Positions 22,831 to 34,483 of a stretch of DNA of 64,000 nt are shown in pieces. The position numbers and the translations under genes were made by a program. The stretch covers positions 434,001 to 498,000 of the forward strand of contig BLAL01000013.1 in assembly GCA_015698045.1 (NCBI GenBank), given 5' to 3'. The notes beneath the pieces are model-generated. The model did no database searches and was not told the DNA's origin. It worked only from the letters and a program-made list of their open reading frames with translations. The DNA comes from Rhizophagus clarus. Lineage: Eukaryota > Glomeromycota > Glomeromycetes > Glomerales > Glomeraceae. How positions within the stretch are numbered: the first letter of the stretch is position 1; each line of letters begins with the position of its first letter.

Positions 22831-24083
22831 TAATCCATATTTATATTTTTTCTATTAACCACATAACGTTGGCTTAACGGTGATTTTTTTTTCAATGATT
22901 TTTGGGATTTACCTTGATCGTCAGTGTCCCTCAGTAATTAATATGCAAAATACACTGTTCGCTTTTATGGGCCGTAAAACGTATATGTCAATAATGATTT
23001 ATAGAATGGAAAACTTCATTATTTTTTTTCTTATTATTTATTTAAATATAGTGGTGTATACGATTTGGAGCAAATCGCAAATTGTGAAACGTTATATCAT
23101 TATTTCACTAAACGTGATTCAAAATATTGTTTTTTTTTGAAATGATTATGATAATTTTTAATTTTTTGATATTGAAATTGAAAAGTGCAAAAAAATGAAG
23201 GATAATTTAAACGATAATATCAAAAATTTTATAGAATAATTTTGGCAAATAAGGAACATGGCCGAAAATTTGATAAATAATTTTGAAACTTTAAAAAAAG
23301 ATAATGATGCAATAATATCAATATCGATAATGTTGAAATTTTATATAATTATGTGTACTTAGATATTTCTCTAATTTGTCACTTTTTCAATCTTGCATTT
23401 TGTGTTTATTATTTTTATTTATTTTTTAATTTAAATAAAGTCATTATTCTTTTTCTGTTATGCAATTTCAAAATATTCTTAATTCATTTCATTGCTAGCA
23501 ATAATAGCAGCATAGGAGTGAATGTCGATATGTTAGCATTTAATTTTGTTTAATTTTTTTATTTAGTCAAGTGACATCATGTATTCCTATTAAAACTTTT
23601 AATTCAAATACATTGTAATCTTAATAATACTGGAATTAAAATCAAATTTGATAATTTATACTGTATTTAATAATTGGATAAGCTAAAAAGAAAAAGAATT
23701 ACTTAAATTACAAACTAAGAAATTTGTAAATATTCTATTACTCTATTATCTTAGTGTTTAAATAACAATTCCAAATAAAATAATAATGAAATATATATAG
23801 AAAAAGGAATTATTTAAATTACAAACTAAGAAATTTCCAAAATATTTTACTATTCTAGCCTTAGTGTTTAAATAATTCTGAAAACAAAAAGTAAAGAACA
23901 ATCTTTGTAAATGCACAATATCAAATATTATTACTAACTAATTCACAATAATGAGTTAACTTTCATCTGTTTTATTAAAATAATAAGGAAAATTAATTAA
24001 TTTCATATAGATAATTTGCAAATTATTTTTTTTTTGCATATATTACATACCCAATAACTTTTCATTGTCAATCAAACAAATAA
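22831..24083 (+). repeat. F-box 3' flank module, copy 3
   Basis: Continuous with the kinase pseudogene on the left and F-box copy 3 on the right, so this copy probably shows the ancestral order: kinase tail, spacer, convergent F-box gene. No coding content. Confidence 0.7.
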
Positions 24084-25649
24084 TTAATCAATTCCCCTTA
24101 TAAAATCGTACAGGCTTATCTGTAAGAAGTAGTAACCTTTTACTTCAATGTTATATAATCCAAATTCCTTCACTTCATCGTCGAGTGACATCAAATCTGT
24201 ACATTCATCAAATAATAATGCCTCTTCAGAGGAAGGAATAACAGTAGCCAAGTATTTAGTCCTTTTCTTTTTCATGATATGCTCTTTTATAGAGGGTAAA
24301 ATATTTTGACTAATCGAACTATAAAATAATAATTTCCTAATAAAAGTATCTTGAGAATTTTTTAGAAATATTTCAAAATCACTCTCTTCAATTGCAAGAA
24401 ACAAATTTAAATATTCTAATTTAGAAGGAAGGATTTGACCCAAATTTTGTAATATGATTGAACCACATTCAATTTTTGTACTATCAAACCCAGTACTGAT
24501 AAAAAGATAATTAAGATTTTGATTATTTTCAATTAATTTTAAAACTAAATAAGTAATTTGACTTACAATCCCACTCAAATAAAGATAATTGATATTTTTA
24601 CAATATTTTACAGTTAATTCTAATAATTGTTGCAATAATAGCGGTTTACCATTTGTATTAGGAAAATCAAATCCGAAATTCTCTAAATAATCACCAGATT
24701 TTCGTAATAATAATTCTAATGGTTCAATTTGTGATAACCTGTCTACTAATAAGGATTTTAATTTAAATGGTTTAGTTAAATTAATAATCTGTTGAACAAA
24801 ACTAATATTCAAAGAAATACAATCAAGGATATGAACAGATTCTAAAACATGTAATTGCTCAAATATTTCAGTTAAATTGGTTATACCTTCAAAATCAACA
24901 TGATATAATATGATTGATTTTAAGGTATTTGAATAATTATAATCATTTAATAATGATTGATATAAAGGATAATAATCATAATAAAATGAAATTTCTTTGA
25001 AATTTTGATGTGAATTAATTATCTGTAATATACGATTTCTGATTAATATATGTTCATCACTACTAATGTTACGATGACGTAAGGAATCATCACCAATATG
25101 AAGTTTTAAATTTTTAATATTGTAAATGAAAGTTGTATTTTGTAAAATTAACTCAAAAATATCATTATAATAATCAAAATAATCAACAGTGATCTCAATT
25201 TCAAAAATATGTAAATTTACTTCATTTTCAATAAAAATTTTAAATAGTGTCATAAATACTAATCTAATAAATTTAGGTCTTTCATGTTTTAAAGATCCAG
25301 ACCATGATTTAATACAAGAAATAATCTCCGATGTATTTAAATATTTTAAAAACCTAGGATAATTAAACAGTGTATTCGAAGGGGATAAATTATAAATAGT
25401 TTTATATTCATTAAATTTCGTTTTTAAATCATCATCATTTAAATAATTATTTAAGTAAATTTTAATAAAATTATAATTCCATATATGAATTGAAAACGGA
25501 TTTTCCCATAATAATGGAATTGCTAAATTACACCATAACCTGTTAACTAAAATGCATGAATGTAAAGTTGAATAATCACTATGAAAATATTTTATAATTC
25601 CGTATGTTAATTCAGGTAAATCACCTGAAAATATTTTTGAACATGACAT
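24084..25649 (-). CDS. F-box / leucine-rich-repeat-like protein, copy 3 (521 aa)
   Basis: Intact single-exon paralogue, start ATG at 25649, F-box at residues 1-52. The sequence is mosaic. From the stop codon up to about 24788 it is base-for-base identical to copy 2. Upstream of that it shares copy 1 variants (SLRHRNISSDEH, YYDYYPLYQSLLNDYNYS). Predicted SCF substrate receptor, target unknown. Upstream lie an F-box-like relic (25855-26030) and the duplicated 5' flank. Confidence 0.85.
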   Translation of the reverse strand: MSCSKIFSGDLPELTYGIIKYFHSDYSTLHSCILVNRLWCNLAIPLLWENPFSIHIWNYNFIKIYLNNYLNDDDLKTKFNEYKTIYNLSPSNTLFNYPRFLKYLNTSEIISCIKSWSGSLKHERPKFIRLVFMTLFKIFIENEVNLHIFEIEITVDYFDYYNDIFELILQNTTFIYNIKNLKLHIGDDSLRHRNISSDEHILIRNRILQIINSHQNFKEISFYYDYYPLYQSLLNDYNYSNTLKSIILYHVDFEGITNLTEIFEQLHVLESVHILDCISLNISFVQQIINLTKPFKLKSLLVDRLSQIEPLELLLRKSGDYLENFGFDFPNTNGKPLLLQQLLELTVKYCKNINYLYLSGIVSQITYLVLKLIENNQNLNYLFISTGFDSTKIECGSIILQNLGQILPSKLEYLNLFLAIEESDFEIFLKNSQDTFIRKLLFYSSISQNILPSIKEHIMKKKRTKYLATVIPSSEEALLFDECTDLMSLDDEVKEFGLYNIEVKGYYFLQISLYDFIRGID

Positions 25650-25854
25650 TTTTTTTAGTTGAAGTGAAAATAAAGAAATTTACCAGAACTGGTAATTTAT
25701 ATCAATTTTTGGAGCGTTGATTCCGATATTTGTTGCACAGATGCCGATTTTAATAGTGTAACACATTCTAAATAATTAGGCGCAGTTTAACCACTGTTTA
25801 ACCAATGAACGTTAATCATAATGGTACCGTTAATCATAAATTAATAAACCAGCC

Positions 25855-26030
25855 GTACAGGATTACAGGCCAAGTGTAAGGCTTCGGATACATCAAAGTA
25901 CGGTAAGGTATTATAATTTTAAGTAATACATCATACCATGCTTCTGGTTCAAGTTTATATATGGTACTATTTTCAATAAATTGTAATTCTTGCATATTTG
26001 CATAATTTCTAATTAAATGATTTAATGAAA
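25855..26030 (-). pseudogene. Relic of a second F-box-like gene, copy 3
   Basis: The best-preserved of the three relics. The minus strand reads NHLIRNYANMQELQFIENS, then EPEAWYDVLLKII. One frame gives YRTLMYPKPYTWPV, but a shifted frame gives YFDVSEALHLACNPVRLVY, a much better F-box continuation, so a small indel probably broke it. No downstream exon was found. Confidence 0.45.
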
Positions 26031-26858
26031 GTATTACAAGCACCTATACGTTCAGTTATCACTCTTTCTAATGCCGTGAATCAGCAAGATGGACAACTTA
26101 TAGGCACTAATACACTAAATTGAAATTTATCATATGATCAAATCGGACTTCAATTTCCCATAATCCCACATGCAGTATAAATATAGCTTTACAGCTTAAT
26201 TTTCTCAAAATTAAAATTAATTTTAATAGTAGCGATCATTTATTGTTCAAAACGACTGATATCAATAATGTATGTCCTACGTTTCGATCCGGACGATCAC
26301 TGAACCCGTTGATAATTCAAATATTGAATGGGTTGCTTGATGAGGAAGCTTCTTCCATATAGTATGTATGATTTTTTTTTTATGCTGCATCGTTAAAACT
26401 AAAAAAAGATTTTAATGCTAAATATTAATCTGAATTTTTTCGATTCGTATATACGAGTAATAACCCCTCCAAAGGAACCATGGTCGATTTCTTCAATATT
26501 ATGAAAATACATTCATGCGCTCGGACGAAAAATACTAACGTGAGGTATAAAATACTGTAGATTAAACGTATTGTTCATCTTATTCTAATTAACTGAATTT
26601 ATATATTTATTTATTTATTTATTTTAAAAATTAATTTAAATACTTAATAATTTAGCTTGACATTCAACATGACGTTGATTTTTGATTAAAATGTTATTCG
26701 CTTTTATGCAGATATAATTTATTTTTTTTCCTTAACATTTTAAATGATTAAACCTCGTATATTAATAACATGTACGTTTAATAAAACTAGCTTATTACCT
26801 ATTTAATCTAATTCATGAGAATCAAAATTAATTACACTATATTCTATATACACTAACC

Positions 26859-26927
26859 CAGTGTTGTACATTTTCGATGTCTGCGGCTTTTTTTGGCTGT
26901 CCCGGACATTGTCCCGTGACAACACTG
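26859..26927. mobile_element. Miniature hAT element, 69 bp
   Basis: Begins CAGTGTTG and ends CAACACTG, with a perfect 8-bp duplication CACTAACC (26851-26858 and 26928-26935). The paralogous site near 18190 (attaacctaacaatc) is uninterrupted. CAGTG ends with an 8-bp duplication fit the hAT superfamily. At 69 bp it is close to the smallest size that could still carry two ends. Confidence 0.85.
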
Positions 26928-27039
26928 CACTAACCTAACGATCTTGCTAAATTTTCTTATGATTTACTTATTACAAGAATATTCACAACTGATTAAACCT
27001 CTTTCATGCCTCTCAAATTGCTTTAGGTATGAATAATTT

Positions 27040-27600
27040 CCACTATTTTTATGGAATTTACACCTCTTTCTAAATCCTACTTAATTATTTTTTCTTCTTT
27101 AGGGCCATCTTGCATACTTAACGCTGTTTCGAGTGTTCATTCTGTTCATTCAAACTCTATCATCTTGACTTTGGAGCTAATCACTTCATGCTTGAGCATT
27201 CTTTGTCCTTTTCTCCAAGGTAATGTTGTCAATTTTGTTTTAACAATCATTGTTTCACTGTTAATTTTCCTTCTCTTCCTTCTTTTTTTAACTCGTTAAT
27301 AATTTCTACCACTTCACTCGTTAATACATTGTCTTTCTTAATTTTCCATCTCTAACTTAGTCGTTTCTGTCTGTTTCGTTATAGGTTAAGTCTCTATATG
27401 TTGAAGCAACTTCTACAATTTTAGTTGACGATGGAGTTGTCATGTTAATCATCATTTCTTTTTCTTGAACTCCTTTGTGCTTCCGCTTTGGATTCTGCTC
27501 AGACAATTCCATTCTTTTTTTTACCTTTACATCTCGTCCTTTAGTCCTTTTTTCGCCCATATTAGTCCGATCTTTATATATATTATTTTGCAATATTATG
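27040..27600 (-). pseudogene. Degraded gene of unknown family, copy 3
   Basis: Counterpart of 18190-18800. A 78-codon open piece (27593-27357) includes KGVQEKEMMINM and TPSSTKIVEVASTYRDLTYN. The next piece, RWKIKKDNVLTSEVVEIINE, lies in another frame and is followed by stops. Lysine/glutamate-rich; no family recognised. Confidence 0.4.
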
Positions 27601-28480
27601 TTTTTTTTTAATAACTATAAAATTTTCACATGATATCACATTTCTGTCAAACGGGTTGTGATTTTGTGGTTGTGTCTTAGGTTATGATGTATATGGTAAT
27701 ACATATTTTATTTATCTGATAATTAATCACTTTTTTCTTTTCTTCTTTAAGAAAATATCTACATTAAGTACTTAATAAAGTAAATAAACATAATAGTCAA
27801 TCTCATTTTATGAAAATATCAAATAAAATAAATCTTAATAATATATTTATAACATTTATCATATAAAATCATTTCAATATAAGATTTTCATTGTAAAAAT
27901 TAACAAATATTATATAATATAAATTTTTTAAAAGGAAAATTATCCAATTTATTTTTTTTTTTGATATTTTCTTCAATTATTACAAAAATACTGATTCAAA
28001 GAAAAATTATTTAAATTTCTTTAATATTACATTTGCATATTTTCTAATCGTACTATGCATACTATGATCCAAGGATTGTCTCTTACACGAATAAGATTTA
28101 AGTGATGATGACAATTTTTGTTCATTGATAAAGATGATTTTTTATATTCTTGATATGATAGATGATAATTAACCAGAAAAACTAGTAATGTCACGCGACC
28201 AAATTTTTTTTTTCTAACAACAAGACTGTGGTTACGGTTGCCTTATTTTATCAACATAACTGCGCATGTATCATGTAGGATGAAATTTGACATGATAATA
28301 TTGTTCTAGCATTCTCTTTTTTCTGATGCATAAGAATTTGTCGAGTAAAAATATAAACTAAAAAAGTAGAAATAATTTTAAGTACTATGTAAGACCAAAC
28401 AAGTCAGAATTTATAGCCTACAGCCCTACACATAGCAATCTCCGGTTAACTTTCGACTACGAGGTATGCAATTAAAAAAA

Positions 28481-28853
28481 AATATGTATAGGCGTATCAG
28501 TTATAATATCTGTCATGCTTACTTTTATATTCCTGCTATTTATCTGGTCGCTCAAAGATGGACACTTGGTGTACAATGGACTTTACGAAGGAAAGTATTG
28601 TCAAAGGGGGAATTTATAAGGGCCGGTTATTTTCGGATCATGTAATAGCCTGTAATAGAAAGGAAAGTTATTGTAACTCACGCTATAAATGGGTTTCAAA
28701 AAAAATAAGTGTATATTTCATTTTCTATAAATTTTGTTCATCAGACCGAAGATCAAGTTACAACATAATGAAGTGGGGGATATAGCGATAGTTATTTACT
28801 AGAGAGGAAATTGGTCATTAGAACATTGGGAGTTTTTGTGTCATACATGAAAG
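28481..28853. other. Intergenic, one doubtful open frame
   Basis: A 75-codon plus-strand frame from ATG 28558 reads MDTWCTMDFTKESIVKGG and VIACNRKESYCNSRYKW. Its composition is less AT-driven than its surroundings, so it may be an exon relic. No splice partners or family recognised. Confidence 0.25.
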
Positions 28854-29503
28854 CCCTATAAAAAATAAATGTCCGGAAAATGTTATCAAAAATGTCTGGA
28901 AAATGTCCAGAATAAATCTGTTGTGTCCGGAAAATGTCCACTTTTTTGGTACATGTCTGACACACTTCTGATACTTAAAATTTAGACATGTCCTAACTTT
29001 GTCCAGAATTCATCCAGTATTTGTTCGGTATAAAATTTTGGACAAATTCCAGACAGTTAAACCTGGACAAATTCTGGACATAGCAAAAAAACCAGATAGA
29101 CAAATTCCGGACATGAAAAAGTTCAGGACAAATTCTGGATACTATTTCCAAAAAAGGATAAATTAATTTTGTAAAAAAATGCAAAAAGCACAAAACTGAC
29201 ATTCAAAATCTTTTCTGTCGTACTAATTAAAATTGCAGACCATGCAAAAATACTATATATCTATGATATAAAAATTCTGGGTTAAGGAATAATGATGATC
29301 ATCTATCCATTGATCATCTTTTGTGGCAAAATTTTACAAGAATACATTTCTGGACAATTTCAGGACAAATTCCTAATATCCCGGAAATGCAGTGTTTTCG
29401 GAACAGTTTCCGGACACACAGTGTCCAGAATTTCCGGACAATTATTTAGACAATTTTTCTGGACATTTTCTGGACATTATCCGGACACATATTTTTTATA
29501 GGG
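28854..29503. mobile_element. CCCTATAA-family MITE, 650 bp
   Basis: The ends CCCTATAAAAAATAAATG and the inverse of CCCTATAAAAAATATGTG are flanked by a 3-bp duplication AAG (28851-28853 and 29504-29506). The interior is built from dozens of inverted and direct TGTCCGGA/TGTCCAGA words. It is the reverse-oriented sister of 45235-46127. The short open frames over it are composed of these words and are not genes. Confidence 0.85.
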
Positions 29504-31099
29504 AAGAGGTCGTTCTATTTTACACAAAAAAGAGCAAGACTAAAATTACTACCACAATCGGTCTCACAATAGTTACACATGTATTAGGAAAGTTAGAATT
29601 TGATGCATCAAATCACTGATGACTGTTATCAGCATTGGTAGAAACGATCAAATATTAAAGTGCACTGTATTATCTTGGATTTATTAATTGTTGCCTTAAG
29701 ATCGTCAACACTTTGATTACTACCATTGTTCGAATTCTTGTCATAATTTTTTCTGGAACCTAATATAACCATAGTTGTAATACAACATATACGCTAACAT
29801 GAAGAAGACTTGTACTATAGAACATTATGGGTTGCGAAGTAAAATCCTTTTTTGGAAGTAAGTAGAATCATTAGTACACAATAAAATAACCAAATCATGA
29901 GAAGGAATCATACTATTCTAACTTTCGTATATAATCATTGTTTGCAGTCACAGATATTTTAACATGTAGTCAGGAAAACATTGAATTGTCTATGAACAAT
30001 AATAGATAGAGTTGTACTCTATTATATTAAAAATTGGATCACCGGCAAAAACGATGGAGAGCTTTTTATGTCGTGTGTGATATCAAGATATATGGAAATT
30101 ATTACTTTTCAAAGGTTGAACCACATTCATTGTACTAGAGAAATTTAATTCGTTGAATCCATTGATAATTCTATTAAAATGCAAAAAAAAAAAAAAAATT
30201 AGATAGACGTGCTTTACAACATTTATTGTTGGCTTTGTTCCCAGAAAATTATTTGGGACTTACAGAACAACACAATCTTTAACAAAATATAATATTTTTT
30301 GTTGTTAGAAATGCCTATTCTTTTTAATAGTCGTATATTAGTTTTAAAAGTTATATTATTTATCAAATCGGGTAATTCCTGTATTATGGTACGATATGTT
30401 TATAGATAAGTTGAAGCTGAATTTATCGTTAATATTCATTGCCGGTATTTGTTACAATATGATATTATTATCTTATTTTAAAATGTATTAAGTACGATTA
30501 TTATAAATTATCAAAATTAATTACCTCTTAATTGTATTGAGTCAGAAACATCTAGATTGATTAACTGAGAGTTGAAATCTATTAACATGGTTATCATTAC
30601 ATCATTATTTTTAAGCAAATAGTCGTCATTACATTCTTATATTAGCAGGTGTCCTAATGATACCTAATGATACAGTAGTTGAATTAATAAGCTACGAATT
30701 GTAACAATATATATTTATATTACCATGTTTAAATCATTACATAAGTAACGTAGTAGATTACATCTTACACTCGGTCAACCTTTGAGATTTCAAAGAGGTA
30801 ACGAAGGTGGTGAAGGTTTATAACTATTGTCATCCTGTAATTTTTAGTATCAATAATGTGTGCTATGTTAACACAAATATTTATTGGTACTTGGCAAAAA
30901 ATTAAAGTTAATTACATATCAATAGATAAAAGAATTCACTCTAAATCCAAGAAGGTTTTCAATGAATGCTCCCAATAAACTTTCGAACAATTAACATAGC
31001 AACTTTTGATAAAAAATAAAAATTAACGTTATAATTATATAATAGATAATATTTATTGTCCTTTTTAACCTATTAATTTCATTAAAACAAGGGTGAACA
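29504..31099. other. Gene-poor AT-rich stretch
   Basis: I see no sustained coding frame, no resolvable transposon ends and no tandem repeat on either strand. A 16-base A run lies at 30184-30199. Confidence 0.45.
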
Positions 31100-32045
31100 T
31101 ACATCCATTTTGATGAATTAATAAAAACCATGAAGAATTCTTCATACCAATTGCTTTAATTCTCATCATGACAAAGATTTCGGTTAAATTTTTCTTTTTA
31201 AATGAAGCACATCATTGAAGTTATCTAACACGCCCTTCAATTCTATTTTTAATGCTGTATGATCTTCATGAAACTTCAAATTGTCCATTGTTTTTTTCAG
31301 TGGTGCCAACTTTTATACTATACTATAATTGAGTAACTCTACAAAACTATCTAATTTGGTAGAATCTTTCCCAATTTAACATACTTTGCATATATTTTAC
31401 ATCATCTTCTAGTTTGCCCTGCTTTAGATTCTTTTTCGATCCTAAGTATTTACAAAAATTTAACATCTAACTGAAGAAAAAATTCAAGCATCAAAGTGAT
31501 GTACCAATATGGTTGGAAACAACCGCTGACATATCCTCCAAAAGTTCGGTTAAGATAGGAGACATAATTCTTAGTAAATAATCGCTTTCTCATGTTGGTG
31601 GAACAATATATTTACTTCATGTTTGTTAATACTTATAAGTTATAAATGTAAAAAAAAATAGCAGGTGATAAGCTATTTTATTTTTCTCTATATTAAGCGT
31701 ATTAACTTATAAAAAAGAAATAATTCCAGCAGATAAATTGCCATCTTCAGATCAGGTGTTTGATAGCTTTTCTTTTAAATTTTCGAATCATCTAAATTTC
31801 TCTATAATATTAGTATTTTTCATATGATTACAATATACCAGGTAAATGGTACAATAACAAATATAACAAATACAAGAATCATTACCAGATTGGTTTTGTC
31901 AATTAAACAAATGATATTTTCATCAATTTGATTTTTTAATAATTTTTGCTGACAAGTTCTGAATAATTTCGCCCTATCTTCAGTTTTCAGAATTCGTGAC
32001 CACACGACACCTGACCAGTTTGTTAAATTGACTATTCTTGATTTA
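31100..32045 (-). pseudogene. Degraded multi-exon gene, family unknown
   Basis: The minus strand keeps exon-like islands: WSRILKTEDRAKLFRTCQQK followed by LLKNQIDENIICLIDKTN and a GTAATG donor (about 31886), then ILTELLEDMSAVVSNHIGTS, KQGKLEDDVKYMQSMLNWER and LKKTMDNLKFHEDHTALKIE, which runs on into KGVLDNFNDVLHL. Frames change between islands and stops intervene. The islands look alpha-helical, possibly coiled coil. I cannot name the family. Confidence 0.4.
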
Positions 32046-33802
32046 TTGCTTTGTCATTTAAAACAAACGTTAATCATATGTTGTTACTAGTTTAATAATG
32101 GCATATATCGTACATGGAAAAATACTCACTGAACTTTTATATTTTTTCACTCATAAGGTCCATGTCCAATTTTCATATTTCTTCCAGATCCTTAGATGGT
32201 AAAAGCCTTTTAATCTGTAATAAATGTCATCAATAATTACTAAGAGAATAAAAGGATTATACTTGATGGAATCAAATAAACTTATCATTTCATTTGCTAA
32301 TTCTACCATGATTCATTGGTAATATCCATGTTTTATGAGTTAGTTTCTATTGCTATCCTTATTCTGGAAGTAACAATTGTAGACTTATTTTTAGTGGTAA
32401 TAAGGAAGATAGATAATCAGTTCCTCTTCTAGAACTGATAGACTTTGTTAAAGTAAAGAAATTCCTATAAATCGTTTATATGGGCAAGAAACAAACCACC
32501 CTTACTAAATGAACTTAGAAATCATCCTTATAGGCGATCTATAAACAAGAACAACAATACACTGCAACAGCTTAGGCGTCCATCCTTGGAAATTGCCTTC
32601 ACATGTGATCTCATCAAAATGATCCAAAAAGCTTAATACTAGAAGAAAATACTTACTTGTTTTTGTTCATTTTTTGTTCATAATTACGACGTTTATCAAC
32701 TTTAAAATTTCTCATGATAAATTGTAATAATTTTGAAAAAAAAAGAGAAAATATGTAGCAAGAAGATAATCAAAGTAAACTACTAATAAACTTCGCTAAT
32801 GATGCTACACATCACATATAGTTTACGTGTTAATCTCATTTTGAAGTAAGTAAAATTATTGAATCATTAGCATATAAGAGATAATCCGATTAACATTTTA
32901 ATCTCTACTTCAATTCTCTTGTATGCCGTTAAGATCACCAACTATTCTATCAGTCCAGTAAGCGTCTGCTCTCGTTCAATCTAAAATCAAAGTTTTTGGA
33001 TCATATTTAGCGAAATTTGACAGGAAGCCTCGTTCTACTAGGGTGAATTAATTTCCAAGTGCTTATTATAATGTGAAAATTCCTCTGTCGCACGAAACAG
33101 CCCACTCACACGTGCAAGCAATTAGACAGATCGAAAGGCCGATTAATTAATCATATAAACAAAAAATTAAACTCACATGGCTGTAATTTTACTCTATTGG
33201 CAGCTAATAAATGATAATTGATATATAGTAAATTGATATAGACTTCACTATATAGTCTAGTTTTATTCTACGTCCATCATGCTTTTAAATTTATTAATTT
33301 ATATTTTATACTTGTTTGAAAAAAATGAAATACGATTAAGTTTTATCATAAATTTAGAAATTATAATTCTTTCCAAAAAATTATCTCACATACAATCTTG
33401 GAAAGAAAAATATACATAACATAAAAAATGTTTATCTAACTGCTAAATAAATAGAAGAATTTTTTAAAGATCTGAAAGTAACAATAAAGATTAAAGTATT
33501 CTAATCTATACTTAAAAGTACAAAAATTTTTTTTTTTAATAATTTGTCTATTTGCCTATAGATCCTTTTGTCTCATCATTTGAATATTTTTTTTTCGCTC
33601 CGTCGCCTCGTCTATTGATCTTTCGTTTTATCTATTAATATTTATGTGAAAAAGTCCTTTTAAATCAAAAAAGACATATTTCTTGTTAAAATAGAACTAT
33701 AATAAAACACAACTCCTTCGTCCATTTTAATACAATGATTATATTATAGTTCAAATATTCCGTGATTATATGTCAAATATACACCAACTCAATTGTTTTT
33801 CC
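32046..33802. other. Gene-poor stretch
   Basis: Slightly less AT-rich than the surroundings at 32250-33180, which hints at decayed coding sequence on the minus strand (for example a piece reading DEITCEGNFQGWTPKLLQC at about 32630-32560), but no frame is sustained. No repeats or transposon ends resolved. Confidence 0.3.
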
Positions 33803-34483
33803 TTATATCATGTAAACCGGCATGGTATAAGATATATAAAAAAAACTAACAATATCCCGAATAATATTTGTCCAGAGTATTGGAATAATTATAACTGGAA
33901 AAAATAAGAAAAAAGTAATTAAGGTATAAAAACTATGATTCTTTTCAACGGGTTTTTTCCAATGAATTATTGCAATTATTACATAACTTATATGTAAATA
34001 CATATTTACGATTGAAAATATCTTTATACTCAATAAATAATCATCATAAGAAGAAGAAATTATAAGTAATGGTATCATCAAATTGATTGCATTGTACAAT
34101 ACATCATCTAGTAATGGTAATATCACATTTTTAATCGACCCAGATCTTTTTGAAAAATTGAGTAAAATAACGAGTAAGATAGTAATAAAAATTGGAAAAA
34201 TTGTATTGAGGAGTGCGTCATCATCATATGAGTCTTTGTGGAGTTTATCAACAAGTGGTGCAACTGTTGATGCTGCTGAAACAAATGAATTTAGTGAAAA
34301 GAATGCAATAATCCACATGATAAATCCAAGAAATTTAGTTTCTTGATAGTTCCTCTTCTTAATAATATAAAGATTAATCTTCTTCTTGAACCTGATTGAT
34401 TTATAAGATAATCTTTTACTTTTTTGTTCGTCTTGTTTGAAGAAAGAATGGATAAATCTTTTGAAGTAATAATAAATATTCAT
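33803..34483 (-). CDS. Multi-pass membrane protein, unknown function (226 aa)
   Basis: A single open frame from ATG 34483 to a stop at 33803. The first 50 residues are strongly basic (KSKRLSYKSIRFKKK), hence probably cytosolic. They are followed by about five hydrophobic segments: 51-72, 93-110, 120-143, 150-173 and 186-207. A weakly acidic loop (HKDSYDDDALL) lies between the first two. No signal peptide, catalytic motif or known family is recognised. The plus-strand frame at 34083-34346 is its shadow. No neighbour lies within 1.5 kb, so the context gives no hint. It could be one exon of a larger gene, since flanking splice sites were not excluded. Confidence 0.6.
   Translation of the reverse strand: MNIYYYFKRFIHSFFKQDEQKSKRLSYKSIRFKKKINLYIIKKRNYQETKFLGFIMWIIAFFSLNSFVSAASTVAPLVDKLHKDSYDDDALLNTIFPIFITILLVILLNFSKRSGSIKNVILPLLDDVLYNAINLMIPLLIISSSYDDYLLSIKIFSIVNMYLHISYVIIAIIHWKKPVEKNHSFYTLITFFLFFPVIIIPILWTNIIRDIVSFFYISYTMPVYMI

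Larger units (their letters stand above)
26040..28480. repeat. F-box 5' flank module, copy 3
   Basis: Collinear with the 5' flank of copy 2 up to about 19535. It has gained a 69-bp hAT element (26859-26927) and about 200 bases near 28025-28250 that copy 2 lacks. Apart from the relic gene it is AT-rich and non-coding. Confidence 0.7.

Noticed and set aside
29292..29619. Open frames with SGQFQDKF and SGHTVSRISGQL
   Set aside because: They are translations of the TGTCCGGA/TCCAGA words of a MITE, repeated in reverse at 45441-45659.
33803..34346. Plus-strand frame 34083-34346 as an antisense gene
   Set aside because: It lies opposite the membrane-protein frame, is shorter and has no domain or promoter support.
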